Assembly: GCF_007655005.1 (NCBI RefSeq)
Contig: NZ_SZVW01000009.1
Location: 124,001-188,000 of the forward strand
Direction: 5' to 3'
Source: Streptomyces tibetensis
GTDB taxonomy: Bacteria; Actinomycetota; Actinomycetes; Streptomycetales; Streptomycetaceae
Length of the DNA: 64,000 nucleotides
In this document: positions 16,497-26,100 of the stretch, piece after piece
Position numbering within the stretch: the first letter of the stretch is position 1
How the letters are laid out: each line of letters opens with the position of its first letter
Program-made: the position numbers and the translations under genes
Notes under the pieces: model-generated
The model's input: only the letters and a program-made list of their open reading frames with translations
The model's database searches: none
What the model was told of the DNA's origin: nothing

Positions 16497-17951
16497 TCAG
16501 ACACGGACCCCGGCGGCGTCCCGCACCTGCTCCGACTCCAGTCTCGCGGCGGCCTGTTCGGCCGTGCCCCGGGCCCACCGTCCGTTCGTCACCGCTCCCA
16601 GTGCCAGCACCGCGAACCCGCACACCGCGAGGATCCACCACCCGGGCCGCGCCGCGGACACGAACGTCTCCCGGTACGAGGACGCGCCGACCCCGGAGGC
16701 GAGCACCGCGCCCACCACGGCCACCCCCAGCGTCTGCCCGAGCTGCCGGCTCGTGGAGGCGACCGCCGCCGCGACGCCCGCCTGGGCGCGTGGCATGCCG
16801 GAGACCGCCGTGTTGGTGATGGGCGCGTTGACGAACCCGAAGCCGATGCCGAACAGGACGTAGCCGGCGAAGAGTGTGACGTCGGAGGTCTCCGCCTCGA
16901 ACGCGGCGAACAGGACACCGCTCGTCGTCATCGCGAAACCCGCGATCAGCAGGGGCAGGCGGGGGCCGCGCGTGCCCACCAGGCGGCCCGACAGCGGCGC
17001 GCACAGGAACGTCGGGACGGCCATCGGCAGCATCCACAGCCCCGCCTCCAGGGCGGTCAGGCCGCGTACGTTCTGCAGGTACAGCGTCGACAGGAACAGA
17101 AAGCCGCCGAGCGCGGCGAACGCGCTGATCGCGATGACCGTCGCCCCGCTGAACGGCGCCGAGCGGAAGAAGCGCAGGTCGATCAGCGGTTCCTTGCGGC
17201 GCGGCTCGTAGAGGAGCAGCCCGGTGAGGGCGGCCAGGGCGACGACGGCCAGGGGCGCGATGGACCGTAACGGCGTGCTCGGCGCCTCGATGATCGCGTA
17301 GGTCAGCGAGCCGAACAGCGCGATCACCAGCACCTGCCCGACGGGATCGGGGCGGCGGGCGCGAGGGGCACGGGACTCGGGGACGAAGCGCAGGGTGAGC
17401 AGCAGGGCCGCCAGACCCACCGGCAGGTTGATCCAGAAGATGGAGCGCCAGCCGACGGAGTCGACGAGGAGGCCTCCGACCAGCGGACCCGCGGCCATCG
17501 ATATGCCGACGACCGCGCCCCAGACACCGATCGCCCGGGCCCGCTCGCGTGGGTCGGTGAAGGTGTTCGTGATGATCGACATGGCGACCGGGTTCAGCAT
17601 CGAGCCGCCCACCGCCTGCACCATCCGGAACGCCACCAGCGCCTGAAGGTTCGGCGCCAGGGAGCACAGCACCGAGCCGATCGTGAAGACGACCAGGCCC
17701 GCCATGAACACCCGCTTGCGGCCGATCCGGTCGGCCGTGGAGCCCGCGAGCATCAGCAGCGAGGCCAGGACCAGGGTGTACGCGTCGATCGTCCACTGCA
17801 GGCCCGAGGTACTGGCGTGCAGATCCCGCTGCATGGACGGCAGGGCCACGTTCAGGACCGTGTTGTCGAGGCTCACGATCAGCAGGCTCATGCAGCAGAT
17901 CGCGAGCACCAGCATGCGGCGGCGGTGACTGAGCTCGGGCATGCGGTCCAT
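16497..17951 (-). CDS. MFS exporter (DHA2 family) with a TTA codon
   Basis: 484 residues, about 14 membrane segments. The first is SLLIVSLDNTVLNVALPSMQ, followed by motif A (GSTADRIGRKRVFMAGLVVF) and GPLVGGLLVDSVGWRSIFWINLPVG. It belongs to the same broad family as the pumps at 5268 and 13896 but is not a close copy of either. Codon 228 is TTA (17268-17270), so translation should need the bldA tRNA. It is divergent from dusB, with no regulator next to it. Met4 is another possible start. Confidence 0.88.
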   Translation of the reverse strand: MDRMPELSHRRRMLVLAICCMSLLIVSLDNTVLNVALPSMQRDLHASTSGLQWTIDAYTLVLASLLMLAGSTADRIGRKRVFMAGLVVFTIGSVLCSLAPNLQALVAFRMVQAVGGSMLNPVAMSIITNTFTDPRERARAIGVWGAVVGISMAAGPLVGGLLVDSVGWRSIFWINLPVGLAALLLTLRFVPESRAPRARRPDPVGQVLVIALFGSLTYAIIEAPSTPLRSIAPLAVVALAALTGLLLYEPRRKEPLIDLRFFRSAPFSGATVIAISAFAALGGFLFLSTLYLQNVRGLTALEAGLWMLPMAVPTFLCAPLSGRLVGTRGPRLPLLIAGFAMTTSGVLFAAFEAETSDVTLFAGYVLFGIGFGFVNAPITNTAVSGMPRAQAGVAAAVASTSRQLGQTLGVAVVGAVLASGVGASSYRETFVSAARPGWWILAVCGFAVLALGAVTNGRWARGTAEQAAARLESEQVRDAAGVRV

Positions 17952-18020
17952 CGTACGCCGACTTCGATAGTGTGGCTAACTAATGAAATGTACCGTCTCC
18001 TCGCACGGCACAATGGAGGC

Positions 18021-19154
18021 ATGTCCACGCCCCTCCAGATCGGCCCGCACACCGTCCGGCCCCCTGTCGTCCTGGCCCCCATGGCCGGAATCACCAACGC
18101 GCCCTTCCGCACCCTGTGCAGAGAGTTCAGCGGCGGCAAGGGCCTGTTCGTCAGCGAGATGATCACCACCCGGGCGCTGGTCGAACGCAACGAGAAGACC
18201 ATGCAGCTGATCCACTTCGACGCGACGGAGACGCCGCGCTCGATCCAGCTGTACGGCGTGGACCCCGCGACCGTCGGCAAGGCCGTCCGCATGATCGCGG
18301 AGGAGGACCTCGCCGACCACATCGACCTGAACTTCGGTTGCCCCGTGCCGAAGGTCACCCGCAAGGGCGGCGGCTCCGCGCTGCCGTACAAGCGGAACCT
18401 GCTGCGGGCCATCCTGCGCGAGGCCGTCAGCGGCGCGGGCGACCTGCCCGTGACGATGAAGATGCGCAAGGGCATCGACGACGACCACATCACCTTCCTC
18501 GACGCCGGCCGGATCGCCGTCGAGGAGGGCGTCACCGCCATCGCCCTGCACGGCCGCACCGCCGCCCAGCACTACGGCGGCACCGCCGACTGGGACGCCA
18601 TCGCCCGGCTGAAGGAGCACGTGCCGGAGATCCCGGTGCTCGGCAACGGCGACATCTGGTCCGCCGAGGACGCCCTGCGGATGGTGCGCGAGACCGGTTG
18701 CGACGGTGTGGTCGTGGGCCGCGGCTGTCTGGGGCGGCCGTGGCTGTTCTCCGACCTGGTCGCCGCCTTCGAGGGCCGCACCGAGGACATCGCCCGCCCC
18801 GCCCTGCGCGAGGTCGCCGACGTCATGGTCCGGCACGCCACCCTGCTCGGCGAGTGGATCGGCGACGAGACCAAGGGCGTCGTCGACTTCCGCAAGCACG
18901 TCGCCTGGTACCTCAAGGGCTTCGCGGTCGGCTCCGAGATGCGCAAGCGTCTCGCCATCACCTCGTCCCTGGAGGAGCTGCGCTCCGGCCTGGACGAGCT
19001 GGACCTCGACCAGCCCTGGCCCACTGGCGCCGACGGGCCCCGGGGCCGCACGTCCGGCAACAACCGGGTGGTGCTGCCGGACGGCTGGCTGAAGGACCCC
19101 TACGACTGCGCCGGGGTCGGCGAGGACGCCGAGCTGGACACGTCCGGCGGCTGA
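18021..19154 (+). CDS. dusB: tRNA-dihydrouridine synthase
   Basis: 377 residues. The flavin TIM-barrel begins LQIGPHTVRPPVVLAPMAGITNAPFR; the signature DLNFGCPVPKVTRKGGGSALPYKRNLL carries the catalytic Cys in NFGCP, and ALHGRTAAQHYGG and GNGDIWS follow. It reduces specific uridines in the tRNA D-loop with NADPH. ATG 18021 matches the conserved N-terminus; an in-frame ATG at 17988 adds 11 residues. The gene stands alone and is convergent with the sulfatase. Confidence 0.94.
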   Translation: MSTPLQIGPHTVRPPVVLAPMAGITNAPFRTLCREFSGGKGLFVSEMITTRALVERNEKTMQLIHFDATETPRSIQLYGVDPATVGKAVRMIAEEDLADHIDLNFGCPVPKVTRKGGGSALPYKRNLLRAILREAVSGAGDLPVTMKMRKGIDDDHITFLDAGRIAVEEGVTAIALHGRTAAQHYGGTADWDAIARLKEHVPEIPVLGNGDIWSAEDALRMVRETGCDGVVVGRGCLGRPWLFSDLVAAFEGRTEDIARPALREVADVMVRHATLLGEWIGDETKGVVDFRKHVAWYLKGFAVGSEMRKRLAITSSLEELRSGLDELDLDQPWPTGADGPRGRTSGNNRVVLPDGWLKDPYDCAGVGEDAELDTSGG

Positions 19155-19202
19155 TCAGCCGTTCGACGGGTGCGCGGCTGAATCAGCCCTTCGACGGGTG
19201 CG
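19154..19202. repeat. Direct repeat at convergent gene ends
   Basis: Two 21-bp copies (19154-19174, 19182-19202) with one mismatch, 28 bp apart. The second copy is the last codons and stop of the sulfatase gene; the first repeats them just beyond the stop, next to the dusB stop. Confidence 0.7.
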
Positions 19203-21075
19203 GGGTGGAGCCGAACGCCTTCAGGAAGCGGTCCCGGAAGGAGCTCATCCTCCAGACGGGCGCGTCGCGGTCCGGCTTCAGCCCCTGCGTCCACTTCCAG
19301 TCGGCGACCTTGTCCAGGACCTTCGGGTCCTTCGCGACGATCGACACCGGCACGTCCCGGGAGGCGTGGTTCCCGCTGACCCGGGCGATGGGCTGGTGGT
19401 CGCCGAGGAACACCAGCACGGTGTCGTCGGTGCCGTAGCGCTCCAGCCACTGGGTGAGGCTGGTCACCGAGTACTGGATGGACTTGCCGTACTCCTCGCG
19501 GGACTTGGTGGTGTCGGTGATGACGTCCGACGCCTTGTTGCCGGCCTTCTGGATCGCGTCGAAGACCGAGCCGTCGCCGAGTTCGTCCCAGCCGACCATC
19601 TTCGGGATGGGCGCCCAGGGCTGGTGGCTGGAGGTCAGGATGACGAACGACATCAGCGGCTTGTCCCGATTCTTGCCGTGCACCCGCCGCTGGAACGCCT
19701 CCAGCGCGTACTGGTCGGGCATCGTCGACCAGCTGAACTTCGGGCCCCGGTACCCCAGGTCGAAGGCGTCGTAGAGCTTGTCGAGGCCGTACCACTTCTC
19801 CTCCGGCCAGCCCTTCTGCACGCCCGGCATGACGCCGACCGTGTCCCAGGCGCCGGTCTCCTGGAACGCCTTGGTGAGGGTGAGGTGGTCGCCGGCGCTG
19901 ACCGTGCGGTAGCGCCGCTGGTTGTCGATCCACAGGCCGGACATGGTCGTGGAGTGGCCGAGCCAGCTGCTGCCGCCGTACGTCGCCGAGGTCAGCCAGC
20001 CGCTGCGGGCGTCGAAACCCGCCTTCTTCAGGGCCTCGGTGCTGGAGTCCAGCGTGCGGTCGACGCCGGGGGCCATGATCGGGTCCTCGATGGCGCTGCG
20101 GCCGTAGCTCTCGATGAACGTGAAGATCACGTCCTTGCCGCGCAGGTCGGGCAGCAGCTCACCGGGCGGGGTGTTGCCGAAGGTGTCCGCCTTGGACTGC
20201 CGCACGAACGCGGCCTCGTCCCGCAGCGACTCCACCGTCCGCTGGGCGTGCACCTTGAGGGCCCCGGCCCCGCGCTCGGAGGCGATCGGCCCGCCGAACA
20301 GCGTCAGGCCCAGCGCGGAGCAGGCGACCCAGACGGTGCCGGCGATCAGGGCGCCCTTGGACGCCCGCACCCGGTGACGTGCCAGCACGTCGGCGAGCCG
20401 GATCGACGCCGCGACCATGACGGCCGCCACGAGCAGCACGAGCACCACCGCGCCGACGGCGGCGGCGGTCGCGACGCCCCCGCCGAGCGTGTCCTCGACG
20501 TACGCCTGCGCGTCGGGCAGCAGATCCCAGTCGAGCGCGGCGTTGAAGCCCCGGCCCAGGTACTCGTTGAACCCCATGTCGAGCAGGTTCACCGTGGTCA
20601 GCGCGGTGAGGCCGAGCCCGTACAGCACCGCCGCCACCAGCCGGGGCCGGCGCGGCAGCGCCAGGACGACGACGGCCCCGAGGACCGCCTCCGCCGGGAT
20701 CCGCGCGAAACTGACCGCCTTCAGGGCGGGGAGCGTGTTGGGCAGGAGCAGGGCACCCAGGACCAGGAACGCGGCGATGACGGTGACGGCCAGGTGGACG
20801 GCGCGGGCGGCACGGGGGTGGCGGGTGCGCCAGGTGCGGAGAAGGGCCGGCCGGTGCCCGAGAGCGGCGGCCCGGGTGCGCCAGGTGCGCAGGCCGGTCA
20901 GCCGGGGCCCGTCGCCGGCTCGTGTGGCGGCAAGAGCCGGATCGGCCGCCGCCGCTGCCGTCTCCCCTCTCTCGCCCTCGCCCTGCTCCCCGCCCTCGGT
21001 CTCGGTTTCGGTCTCGACCTCGGGTACGCCGTCGCCCGGTTGCGACGACTCGCTGAAGCGTGTGAAGACAGGCAC
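19183..21075 (-). CDS. Membrane sulfatase (LTA synthase-like)
   Basis: 630 residues from GTG 21075, which has a GGAAGGA site; upstream codons to 21285 are not needed. An acidic N-terminal tail (ETETETEGGEQGEGERGE) is followed by about five membrane segments between residues 93 and 260 and a large outer domain from about 314: DVIFTFIESYGRSAIEDP, then TMSGLWIDNQRRYRTV, and a late DDTVLVFLGDHQP metal-site motif. This order is that of LtaS/OpgB-type phosphoglycerol transferases and arylsulfatase-like enzymes acting outside the membrane on lipid head groups or wall glycopolymers. The nucleophile in this family is Thr or Ser; I cannot name the substrate. An LRTWRTR string is duplicated at residues 62 and 79. 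Confidence 0.85.
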   Translation of the reverse strand: MPVFTRFSESSQPGDGVPEVETETETEGGEQGEGERGETAAAAADPALAATRAGDGPRLTGLRTWRTRAAALGHRPALLRTWRTRHPRAARAVHLAVTVIAAFLVLGALLLPNTLPALKAVSFARIPAEAVLGAVVVLALPRRPRLVAAVLYGLGLTALTTVNLLDMGFNEYLGRGFNAALDWDLLPDAQAYVEDTLGGGVATAAAVGAVVLVLLVAAVMVAASIRLADVLARHRVRASKGALIAGTVWVACSALGLTLFGGPIASERGAGALKVHAQRTVESLRDEAAFVRQSKADTFGNTPPGELLPDLRGKDVIFTFIESYGRSAIEDPIMAPGVDRTLDSSTEALKKAGFDARSGWLTSATYGGSSWLGHSTTMSGLWIDNQRRYRTVSAGDHLTLTKAFQETGAWDTVGVMPGVQKGWPEEKWYGLDKLYDAFDLGYRGPKFSWSTMPDQYALEAFQRRVHGKNRDKPLMSFVILTSSHQPWAPIPKMVGWDELGDGSVFDAIQKAGNKASDVITDTTKSREEYGKSIQYSVTSLTQWLERYGTDDTVLVFLGDHQPIARVSGNHASRDVPVSIVAKDPKVLDKVADWKWTQGLKPDRDAPVWRMSSFRDRFLKAFGSTPHPSKG

Positions 21076-21226
21076 CCGGAGGTCCTTCCGTACGGAACCG
21101 GTGAGGTGGCGGACCCGGGTGGGGGTACGGGTCCGCCACCGTTGCGTACGGGGTGTCCCTCGGCTGTGTTCAGCCGCCCGGGCCAGAGCTCGGCAAACAC
21201 CCGGCAAACGGCGGGCCAACCGGCCC

Positions 21227-23164
21227 TCAGACCACGCCGACCGCCGTGAGCAGCGCCAACGGGGCCGACGCCGAACGCGATTCACGCACGCACGCGTGCG
21301 GGTAGGGCACCGGCTCGGGGTGCGTGTCGCGGCCGTAGCCCGCGAGGACCTCCGGGAGCCGGTGGCCGGTCGCGCCCGCCGCGTCGACCAGGCCGTGGGC
21401 GATCGCGCGGGCCTCGTCGTGCAGCCCGTAGCGGGCCAGGCCCAGGGCGATCAGCGCGTTGTCGTGCGGCCAGACCGAGCCGCGGTGGTAGGAGAGCGGG
21501 TGGTACGCCGGCTGCCCGGCGGCCAGGGTACGGACGCCCCAGCCGGAGAAGAAGTCCGCCTCGAGGAGCCGCCGGCCGACGAGTTCGCCGTACTCCTTGT
21601 CCAGCAGCCCCGACCACAGCAGGTGCCCGGCGTCGGAGGCGAGCGCGTCGACCTGCTTGCCCCGGCCGTCGAGCGCGAGGGCGGGGAAGGAGTGCTCCGC
21701 CATCCAGAAGTCCCGCTGGAAGCGTTCGCGCAGGTCGCCGGCCGCCTGCTCCAGCAGGTGCGCGTACGTGGCGTCCTGCCACACCGTGCGGGCGAGGCCC
21801 GCCGTGCGGCGCAGGGCGTCGTAGGCGTAGCCCTGGGCGCCCGCCGCCGTCACCGGCCCGTGCGGGCGGGTGCCTTCTGCGGAGCAGATGGCTCCGGGGG
21901 AGTCCTTCCAGTTCTGGTTGGCGAGGCCGCCCTGGTCGGCGCGGTAGACGAGGTAGCCGCGCGAGGTCAGGCCGCCGTGGTCGAGCATCCAGGTGACCGC
22001 GGCCCGGGCGTGGGGTTCGAGGCGGCGGGCCGGGCCGGTGTCGCCGGTGTGCTCGGTGTACGCGCCGAGCAGGACGAGGAAGAGCGGGGTGGCGTCGACC
22101 GAACCGTAGTAGCGGCCGTAGGGGACCTGGCCGAAGTGGGCCAGTTCGCCGTGCCGCACCTCGTGCACGATCTTGCCGGGCTGGGCGATCTCGTCGGCGC
22201 CGGTTCCGGTGGCCTGGGTCGCGGCGAGCGCGGGCAGGGTGGCCGCGGCCAGACCCGGCCGGTAGGGCAGGGCGAACAGCGAGGTCAGCAGGGCGTCCCG
22301 GCCCAGCAGCGTCAGGAACCAGGGGGCACCGGCGGCCGGGACGCGCAGATCCTCGCCGTCCGGGCCGGTGGCCGGGATCTGGAGGGCGGCGAGGTCGGCG
22401 AGCCCCCGGGTGCAGGCGGCGGCCAGCTCGGGCCAGCCGGCCGGGAAGGCCACGTCCCGGACGAACTCGTCCTCCCGGGCGCGCAGTTGCTCCTGGGCGG
22501 CGGCGGGGGAGCGGGGCACGCGCAGGGCGCGCCGGTCGCCGTGCGGGCGGGCCATGACCCGCAGGGTCAGCTCGGCTGTGCCGTGCGGTTCGAGGTCCAG
22601 GGTCCACGCCAGGCGGCGGGCGCCGGTGCCGGTCTCCTCCACGGCGTCCGGCCGGGGGTCGGCCGTCACGGTCGTGACGGAACGCCATTCGCCGCGCCGG
22701 TAGACGAACTCCACGCCGTGTGCGAGCACCTGGCGGGAGCGGACGGCGCCGGCCTTCGTGTAGGTGCGGTGGTCGGAGCGCAGCTCGAACTGGTCGGTGA
22801 AGTCGGCGTCGGCGGTGACCGCGAGGTGGACCGTCGTCGGTACCGGACGGTTGCTGGTGACGCGCAGCGACTCCACGAACGAGGAGTCCCCGACGGCCTG
22901 TTCGCGAAAGAGCGTGTACGCGGGCGGTTCGTCACGGCCGCCGCGCGGGACGAGCACACAGCGCGCGGTGTCCCCGTCGGCCACTGGGGTCAGCGTGTCG
23001 GGCACCGCCCCGTCGACGGTGAGCTGCCACCGGCTCAGATGCCGGGCGTCCCGTACGAACAGACCGTCCGGGGCGCTGCCGCCCCGGTAGCCGCTGATGT
23101 CGCCGCGGTCGCCGACGGCGGCGAACGTCCGTCCGTGCACGAGCAGATGATGCCGGTCCGTCAT
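21227..23164 (-). CDS. Glycogen-debranching-like glycoside hydrolase
   Basis: 645 residues. The first 200 or so (LLVHGRTFAAVGDRGDISGY, GLFVRDARHLSRWQLTVDG) match the putative glycogen debranching N-terminal domain; the rest is an (alpha/alpha)6 barrel with YGSVDATPLFLVLLGAY, NQNWKDSPGAI and GSVWPHDNALIALGL, typical of amylo-alpha-1,6-glucosidase-like proteins. It should cut alpha-glucosidic bonds of an oligosaccharide in the cytoplasm, as no signal peptide is seen. Its start overlaps the stop of the second hydrolase (ATGA at 23161-23164), so both are made together and probably act on the same sugar. Confidence 0.88.
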   Translation of the reverse strand: MTDRHHLLVHGRTFAAVGDRGDISGYRGGSAPDGLFVRDARHLSRWQLTVDGAVPDTLTPVADGDTARCVLVPRGGRDEPPAYTLFREQAVGDSSFVESLRVTSNRPVPTTVHLAVTADADFTDQFELRSDHRTYTKAGAVRSRQVLAHGVEFVYRRGEWRSVTTVTADPRPDAVEETGTGARRLAWTLDLEPHGTAELTLRVMARPHGDRRALRVPRSPAAAQEQLRAREDEFVRDVAFPAGWPELAAACTRGLADLAALQIPATGPDGEDLRVPAAGAPWFLTLLGRDALLTSLFALPYRPGLAAATLPALAATQATGTGADEIAQPGKIVHEVRHGELAHFGQVPYGRYYGSVDATPLFLVLLGAYTEHTGDTGPARRLEPHARAAVTWMLDHGGLTSRGYLVYRADQGGLANQNWKDSPGAICSAEGTRPHGPVTAAGAQGYAYDALRRTAGLARTVWQDATYAHLLEQAAGDLRERFQRDFWMAEHSFPALALDGRGKQVDALASDAGHLLWSGLLDKEYGELVGRRLLEADFFSGWGVRTLAAGQPAYHPLSYHRGSVWPHDNALIALGLARYGLHDEARAIAHGLVDAAGATGHRLPEVLAGYGRDTHPEPVPYPHACVRESRSASAPLALLTAVGVV

Positions 23165-24627
23165 GCCCGGTCCTCTCCCTTGATCGCCGTGAGGCCGTTC
23201 CCGCCCCGTGCGGGCCGGTCGTGCAGCAGGTCGAGCGTGAGCGCGGCGGTCCAGCCGAAACCGGTGACGCCGCAGGCCTGTGCCGTGTACGGGTCGACGT
23301 ACTCCGCGAAGCCGGAGGCGCCGGCGGTGTGCAGCATGCCCTTGCGCAGGGCGTCGGCCCGGCCGCGCTCGCCGTGCAGCCGCAGGCCGCGCTCCAGCAG
23401 CCAGTTGGTGTTGAACCAGGCCGGGCCGCGCCAGTAGCGGTGCGGGTCGAAGGCCTCGCCGAGCAGGTCGTAGCTCGGGACCAGGCGGGTCGTGCCGCCG
23501 AGGCCGAAGTGCGGGCCGCACATCGTGCGGACCAGGGTGGCCGCGAGGTCGCGGGGCAGGGCGGGGAGCAGCAGGGGGACGAGCCCGGAGACGCTGCGCT
23601 CAGGGATCAGCTCCTGCGCGAGCACGTCCCGGCACAGGAACATCCCCGCCTCCGGATCGAACAGCCGCTCCACGAGCGTGGCGGTCAGCCGCTCGGCGCG
23701 GCCGAGCCGGGGCGGCTCCGCCGCGCCCAGCTCCCGCGCGATCCGGGCCAGGGCGTACTCGGAGGCGATGAGCAGGGCGTTGAACGCCGGGTCCTCGACG
23801 GCGAAATCGCCCGCCCGTCTCCCGCCACCGCCCTCAGCCGCGGTCCTGCGGCCCGGCCCGCCGATTCCGGCGTCGGCGTATCCGCGGTCCCGGTAGTCGG
23901 CCGCAAGCCGCACGTACCGCCCGTAGTCCAGATCCGTCGGCCGGTCCTTTGGGGCGCCGTGGTCGAGGTCGGCGCGGCGGAAGGAGAGGGCGGGGGCGGG
24001 GGTGACGCGGGACAACGGGCGGTCCCAGCAGGGGCTGTTGTCCATACCCTGTTCCCAGGGGTGCACGACGGACACCAGCCCGTCCCCGCCGAGGTCGCGA
24101 CGGTGCAGGAGGTAGTCGTGCCACGCGGCCAGCCGGGGGTACGCCCGGGCGAGGAAGCCGCGCGCCCTGGACAGGCCGGGGTCGGCGAGGTGCACCAGCC
24201 ACGCGGCCAGGGCGTGGACCGGGGGCTGCACGATCCCGGAGGTCTCTACGGTGCGCGGGGCGCCGGCGGCGCGCCCGGCGGTCGACGAACGCCAGAAGTC
24301 GGGGCTCGGGAAGTACGCGTCGAGGGGGACGGAGGGGTTGAAGACGATGTGCGGGACCCGCCCGTCCGCCCACTGGGCCGACAGCAGTGTCTCCAGTTCC
24401 GTCTGCGCCCGTAACGGCGAGAGGTGCCTGAGGCCGATCGCGATGAACGCCGAGTCCCACGACCACTGGTGCGGATACAGGCCGCGCGAGGGCACGGTGG
24501 ACCGGCCGGTCCAGTTGCCCTCCAGGACCTGTGCGGCCCTGACGTGCAGGGACGTCGGCGCGGCGGCCGGATCGTATGCGATCTCGCGCCCCGCGGGACG
24601 CGTGGTGAGCTGGGCGATGCGATCCAC
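23161..24627 (-). CDS. MGH1-like glycoside hydrolase
   Basis: 488 residues from GTG 24627, with a GGGAGA site. An (alpha/alpha)6-barrel protein of the GH63/GH37-like group: YPHQWSWDSAFIAIGLRHL near residue 51, VHPWEQGMDNSPCWD, and YWRGPAWFNTNWLLERGL. Members include mannosylglycerate and trehalose-type glucosidases, so the substrate stays open. There is no export signal. Codon 72 is TTA (24412-24414), so synthesis should depend on bldA. It leads a two-gene operon divergent from a ROK regulator, its likely controller. Confidence 0.88.
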   Translation of the reverse strand: MDRIAQLTTRPAGREIAYDPAAAPTSLHVRAAQVLEGNWTGRSTVPSRGLYPHQWSWDSAFIAIGLRHLSPLRAQTELETLLSAQWADGRVPHIVFNPSVPLDAYFPSPDFWRSSTAGRAAGAPRTVETSGIVQPPVHALAAWLVHLADPGLSRARGFLARAYPRLAAWHDYLLHRRDLGGDGLVSVVHPWEQGMDNSPCWDRPLSRVTPAPALSFRRADLDHGAPKDRPTDLDYGRYVRLAADYRDRGYADAGIGGPGRRTAAEGGGGRRAGDFAVEDPAFNALLIASEYALARIARELGAAEPPRLGRAERLTATLVERLFDPEAGMFLCRDVLAQELIPERSVSGLVPLLLPALPRDLAATLVRTMCGPHFGLGGTTRLVPSYDLLGEAFDPHRYWRGPAWFNTNWLLERGLRLHGERGRADALRKGMLHTAGASGFAEYVDPYTAQACGVTGFGWTAALTLDLLHDRPARGGNGLTAIKGEDRA

Positions 24628-24747
24628 TCGGGCTCTCCCAAAGACGTACTCCTGGCCAGGATCGGCAGGGGCTACCGTAGGGTTACGTCTATTTAACACG
24701 CAAAACCCAATATGTAATGCAGGGTTGGGAAACACAAGGGGGTGTAC

Positions 24748-25974
24748 ATGACCGGACAGCCCGGGAGAACCGGACGAGGCGCGGGCCAGGCGAGCGCCGG
24801 CGATCTGCTCGAACTGGTGCGCAGTCGCCGCGCCGTGACCCGGGGTGCGCTGCAGCAGGCGACCGGACTGTCCCGGGCCACCGTCGGGCAGCGGCTGGAC
24901 CGGCTCTTCCGCGCGGGCTGGCTGCGCGAGGGCGCCGGGGGGCCGGTGGACTCGCCGCTGGGCGGGCGGCCCTCCATCACCCTGGAGTTCGACGACGAGC
25001 ACGCGGTGGTCCTGGCAGCCGACCTCGACACCCGGCACGCCCGGGCGGCGGTCCTGTCGTTGTCCGGCGAGATCCTCGCCGAGCACTCCGGCACCCTCGT
25101 CGTCGAGGACGGGCCCGACACCGTCCTCGGCGAACTCGGCCGCTGGTTCGCCGAGCTGCTGGAGAAGTCCGGGCACGAGGTCGCGGCGGTGTGCGGGGTC
25201 GGGCTCGCGGTGCCCGGCCCGGTCGACATCGAGACCGGCCGCGTCGTCCAGCCGCCGATCATGCCCGGCTGGGACGGCTACGACATAAGGGGCCGGCTGG
25301 CCCGGGCGCTCACCGAGCACGCGGACGCCGCCGGCGTGCCGGTGCTGGTGGACAACGACGCCAACCTCATGGCGTACGGCGAACAGCGCACCGCCTACCC
25401 CGACTGCTCCGCCTTCGTACTGGTCAAGGTCTCCACCGGCATCGGCGCCGGGGTCGTGGTGGACGGCTCGGTGTTCCGGGGCATCGACGGCGGCGCCGGC
25501 GACATCGGGCACATCCGGGTGCCGGAGGGCGCCGGGGCGCTGTGCCGGTGCGGTTCCTACGGCTGTCTGGCCGCCGTCGCGAGCGGCGGCGCCGTGGCCC
25601 GGCGGCTGGCGGAGGCGGGGGTGCCGGCGGCCTCCGGCTCGGACGTACGGGATCTGCTGGCGGCCGGGCATCCGGAGGCGGTCGGGCTCGCCCGGGAGGC
25701 CGGGCGCCGCGTCGGGGACGTCCTCGCGACCGTCGTGACACTGCTCAACCCCGGTGTCCTGATGATCGCCGGGGATCTGGCCGGAACCCCCTTCCTGACG
25801 GGCGTGCGCGAACTGCTGTACCAGCGGGCGCTGCCCCGCTCCACCGCACACCTGGAGGTCGTGACCGCACGGCTGGGTGACCGGGCCGCGCTGGTCGGAG
25901 CCGGTGCGATGGTGGTGGAGCACCTCTACGCGCCCGAGCGGGCCGAGGAACGGCTGCGCGCACTCGGGGTGTGA
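24748..25974 (+). CDS. ROK family transcriptional regulator
   Basis: 408 residues. An N-terminal winged HTH (GDLLELVRSRRAVTRGALQQATGLSRATVGQRLDRL) precedes a ROK domain with GLAVPGPVDIETGRVVQPP, the VLVDNDANLMAYGE sugar-site motif, and the zinc motif CRCGSYGC. Such proteins (XylR/NagC type) sense a sugar and repress catabolic genes. It is divergent from the two glycoside hydrolases over a 120-bp gap that is unusually AT-rich for the window, so it likely controls them and itself. ATG 24748 is favoured by AAGGGG; GTG 24742 is possible. Confidence 0.93.
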   Translation: MTGQPGRTGRGAGQASAGDLLELVRSRRAVTRGALQQATGLSRATVGQRLDRLFRAGWLREGAGGPVDSPLGGRPSITLEFDDEHAVVLAADLDTRHARAAVLSLSGEILAEHSGTLVVEDGPDTVLGELGRWFAELLEKSGHEVAAVCGVGLAVPGPVDIETGRVVQPPIMPGWDGYDIRGRLARALTEHADAAGVPVLVDNDANLMAYGEQRTAYPDCSAFVLVKVSTGIGAGVVVDGSVFRGIDGGAGDIGHIRVPEGAGALCRCGSYGCLAAVASGGAVARRLAEAGVPAASGSDVRDLLAAGHPEAVGLAREAGRRVGDVLATVVTLLNPGVLMIAGDLAGTPFLTGVRELLYQRALPRSTAHLEVVTARLGDRAALVGAGAMVVEHLYAPERAEERLRALGV

Positions 25975-26100
25975 CGGCCGCGTTTCGGTCCCGGAACACG
26001 TCCGCATGGTGAAATCCCGGCGCCTGTGGCAGCGTGATTCTCGCCACCCCTGATAAGGGCTGCGCTCAGATGAGCGGATCGTGAGCGGCTGCACTTCTCC

